A model generated the notes under the pieces. The model made no database searches. It was not told the origin of the DNA and saw only the letters and a program-made list of their open reading frames with translations. Made by a program: the position numbers and the translations under genes. From Avichristensenella sp031550095 (lineage in GTDB: Bacteria > Bacillota > Clostridia > Christensenellales > Aristaeellaceae), in the NCBI GenBank assembly GCA_031550095.1, contig JAVBOX010000007.1, positions 1-5,569 of the forward strand: a stretch of 5,569 bases of DNA, in the 5' to 3' direction. Positions 3,814 through 5,569 of the stretch are shown here, piece by piece (position 1 is the first letter of the stretch; every line of letters starts with the position of its first letter).

Positions 3814-5569
3814 ATGCAATCAAAAGCCCGTAACAGCTTTATAAACTTGATTGGAATCATCGCCGTATTTCTATTGATTTACACCCTAATCGACCGGGGG
3901 GTCTTTTCCCGGTATTACGTGGGCATCATTGAGTTGACGTTAATCAATGTGATCCTTGCCGTGAGCCTGAACCTAGTGGTGGGCCTTCTTGGCCAGCTAG
4001 CCCTGGGTCATGCGGGGTTTATTTCCATCGGCGCGTATACTTGCGCTCTATTCTGGCTGAACGTTGAGCTTCCCAGCAACCTGCTCTATCCTCTGGGCCT
4101 TATGGCCGGCGGTTTCGTGGCCGCTTTTATGGGCATCCTCATCGGCATTCCTGCCCTTCGCTTGCGGGGAGACTATTTGGCCATTATTACCTTGGGATTT
4201 GGCGAGATTATCCGGGTGATCATCAACTTTCTCCCCTTCACCGGAGGCGCCAAAGGTCTTCTTGGCATTCCAAACTTCATCACCTTCCCCTCGGTGTTCC
4301 TTGTTATGGTGCTGTTTATCTGCTTCATCTTTACGCTGATCAAGAGCAGGCATGGGCGAGCGATTATCTCCATCCGAGAAGATGAGATTGCCGCGGAGGC
4401 TTCCGGCATCCCCACCACATTTTACAAAGTTTTCGCCTTTGCCTTGGCCGCTTTTATGGCGGGCGTGGCAGGCGGCATGCTGGCCAGCTATAACCGCATG
4501 CTTGTGCCCTCCTCCTATGGATTCATGAAATCCATTGAAATCGTGGTTATGGTGGTGTTGGGCGGCATGGGTTCCGTCACGGGTTCCGTCATCGCCGCGT
4601 CCGTGCTGACCATTCTTCCCGAAGCGCTACGGACCTTAGCGGATTTTCGGATGGTCGCCTACGCCCTGATTCTGATCATCATGATGATTTTTCGTCCCGA
4701 AGGCCTTTTGGGCCGGAAGGAGTTTTCCTTGACAACCGTGATGGACTGGCTGATGCTGCAGGTTCACAAGCACAGCAAGCCCCGCCCGATCAAAGGCAGC
4801 GACGTGCCCGACCGAAGCCCTGAGAACGCCAGAACGCTGCTGACCATTTCCCATCTGGGCATCAACTTTGGCGGCTTAAAGGCCCTGGAGGATGTCTCCC
4901 TGACGATCAACTCCAATGAGATCGTCGGCCTGATTGGGCCCAACGGCGCGGGCAAGACCACCGTGTTCAATCTCCTGACCGGAGTCTATAACCCCACCGC
5001 CGGTTCCGTTTCCCTGGATGGTATTTCCCTCGTCGGCAAGAAAACCTATCAAATCACCCGTACCGGCGTTGCCCGCACATTCCAGAATATCCGCCTTTTT
5101 AAGGGGGATACGGTCATTGAAAATGTGAAGACAGCCTTCCAATGCCGCATGCGCTATTCCATCCTCTCCGGCGTACTCCGCTTACCCGCTTATAGCAAGG
5201 AGGAATTGGAGATTGACCGCCGGGCTCGGGAATTGCTGCAGGTATTCAGCCTTGAAAAGTTTGCGGAGGAGCAGGCGGACAGCCTCCCTTACGGTGCGCA
5301 GCGAAAGCTGGAAATCGCCCGGGCGCTGGCGACCAATCCGAAGCTGCTGCTGCTGGATGAGCCTGCGGCTGGGATGAATCCCATCGAAACCCAGGATCTG
5401 ATGGAGACGATCCGCTCCATTCGCAGCCGCTTCTCCGTGGCGATCCTCCTGATTGAGCATGATATGAGCTTGGTGATGGGAATCTGCGAACGGATTTTGG
5501 TATTGGATTACGGGCAAGTCATCGCCCTTGGCACACCGGACGAGATCCGGCGCAATCCCAAGGTCATCG
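3814..5569 (+). CDS. livM-livG: Fused LivM permease - LivG ATPase of a branched-chain amino acid ABC transporter (partial, right edge)
   Basis: One frame stays open for 585 codons from ATG 3814 to the window end and encodes both a permease and an ATPase. Residues 1 to about 304 are LivM: VSLNLVVGLLGQLALGHAGF (50-69), RGDYLAIITLGFGE (118-131), the EAA-like loop RHGRAIISIREDEIAAEASG (179-198), and the closing RPEGLLGRKEF. A linker follows (about 305-341, basic and proline-containing). Then comes LivG: Walker A GPNGAGKTT (375-383), Q-loop glutamine 424, the LivG-type signature LPYGAQRKLEIARA (491-504), Walker B LLLLDEP (511-517) and switch histidine 549. All catalytic residues are present. The frame breaks off at TPDEIRRNPKVI, about ten residues before the usual LivG end. 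A GAGGT ribosome site sits 5 bases before the start. LivM and LivG are usually separate proteins; fusions are known in other bacteria. An internal start at TTG 4729 might also make LivG alone. LivF would be expected next. Confidence 0.93.
   Translation, partial: MQSKARNSFINLIGIIAVFLLIYTLIDRGVFSRYYVGIIELTLINVILAVSLNLVVGLLGQLALGHAGFISIGAYTCALFWLNVELPSNLLYPLGLMAGGFVAAFMGILIGIPALRLRGDYLAIITLGFGEIIRVIINFLPFTGGAKGLLGIPNFITFPSVFLVMVLFICFIFTLIKSRHGRAIISIREDEIAAEASGIPTTFYKVFAFALAAFMAGVAGGMLASYNRMLVPSSYGFMKSIEIVVMVVLGGMGSVTGSVIAASVLTILPEALRTLADFRMVAYALILIIMMIFRPEGLLGRKEFSLTTVMDWLMLQVHKHSKPRPIKGSDVPDRSPENARTLLTISHLGINFGGLKALEDVSLTINSNEIVGLIGPNGAGKTTVFNLLTGVYNPTAGSVSLDGISLVGKKTYQITRTGVARTFQNIRLFKGDTVIENVKTAFQCRMRYSILSGVLRLPAYSKEELEIDRRARELLQVFSLEKFAEEQADSLPYGAQRKLEIARALATNPKLLLLDEPAAGMNPIETQDLMETIRSIRSRFSVAILLIEHDMSLVMGICERILVLDYGQVIALGTPDEIRRNPKVI
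4717..4731 (+). promoter_or_regulatory. Internal Shine-Dalgarno and TTG start at the LivM-LivG junction
   Basis: AAGGAG (4717-4722) is followed after 6 bases by an in-frame TTG (4729-4731), exactly where the LivM domain ends (GRKEF). This is a textbook-quality initiation site inside the fused gene. It could let ribosomes start a free LivG of about 280 residues, or be a relic of a once separate livG. The same six bases encode Lys-Glu of a conserved LivM tail, so coincidence is possible. A free product would carry about 37 residues before the ABC core, which is unusual for LivG. Confidence 0.4.

Noticed and set aside
4048..5517. Minus-strand frames opposite livM-livG
   Set aside because: They are antisense to a frame with intact permease and ATPase motifs; none has a convincing start site or recognisable product.

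Overview
The window looks like chromosomal DNA from an endospore-forming member of the Bacillota, probably a clostridial lineage of moderate GC. Two things point there. The first is a gene for a GerA-family spore germination receptor subunit. The second is the gene starts: strong AGGAGG-like ribosome binding sites, one GTG start, and a near-consensus SigA promoter. I cannot name the genus from sequence alone.

Layout. Positions 1-1256 (minus strand) hold the first 418 codons of a GerA-type germination receptor A subunit; its C-terminus lies outside the left edge. A 367-base divergent intergenic region (1257-1623) separates it from a rightward liv-type operon. That operon has a substrate-binding protein (livK, 1624-2754), a 165-base spacer with two stem-loops (2755-2919), the permease livH (2920-3804), and one long open frame from 3814 to the right edge. 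This last frame encodes the LivM permease joined in frame to the LivG ATPase. The cognate LivF ATPase is not in the window and would be expected to the right.

How the genes work together. The binding protein captures a branched-chain or other hydrophobic amino acid outside the membrane. LivH and LivM form the translocation path, and LivG, presumably with LivF, hydrolyses ATP. A SigA promoter with an extended -10 (1545-1573) should drive the operon. The two stem-loops after livK probably lower downstream expression relative to livK, or protect its mRNA end. The divergent gerA is expected to be expressed in the forespore, and a weak candidate promoter for it is listed.

I see no mobile element, CRISPR array, tRNA or rRNA. 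The most notable points are the LivM-LivG fusion, with a well-placed internal Shine-Dalgarno and in-frame TTG exactly at the domain junction; the large near-perfect hairpin before livH; the substrate-binding protein without a lipobox cysteine; and the diverged REAG-type motif in the GerA protein. I found no clearly novel multi-gene system.
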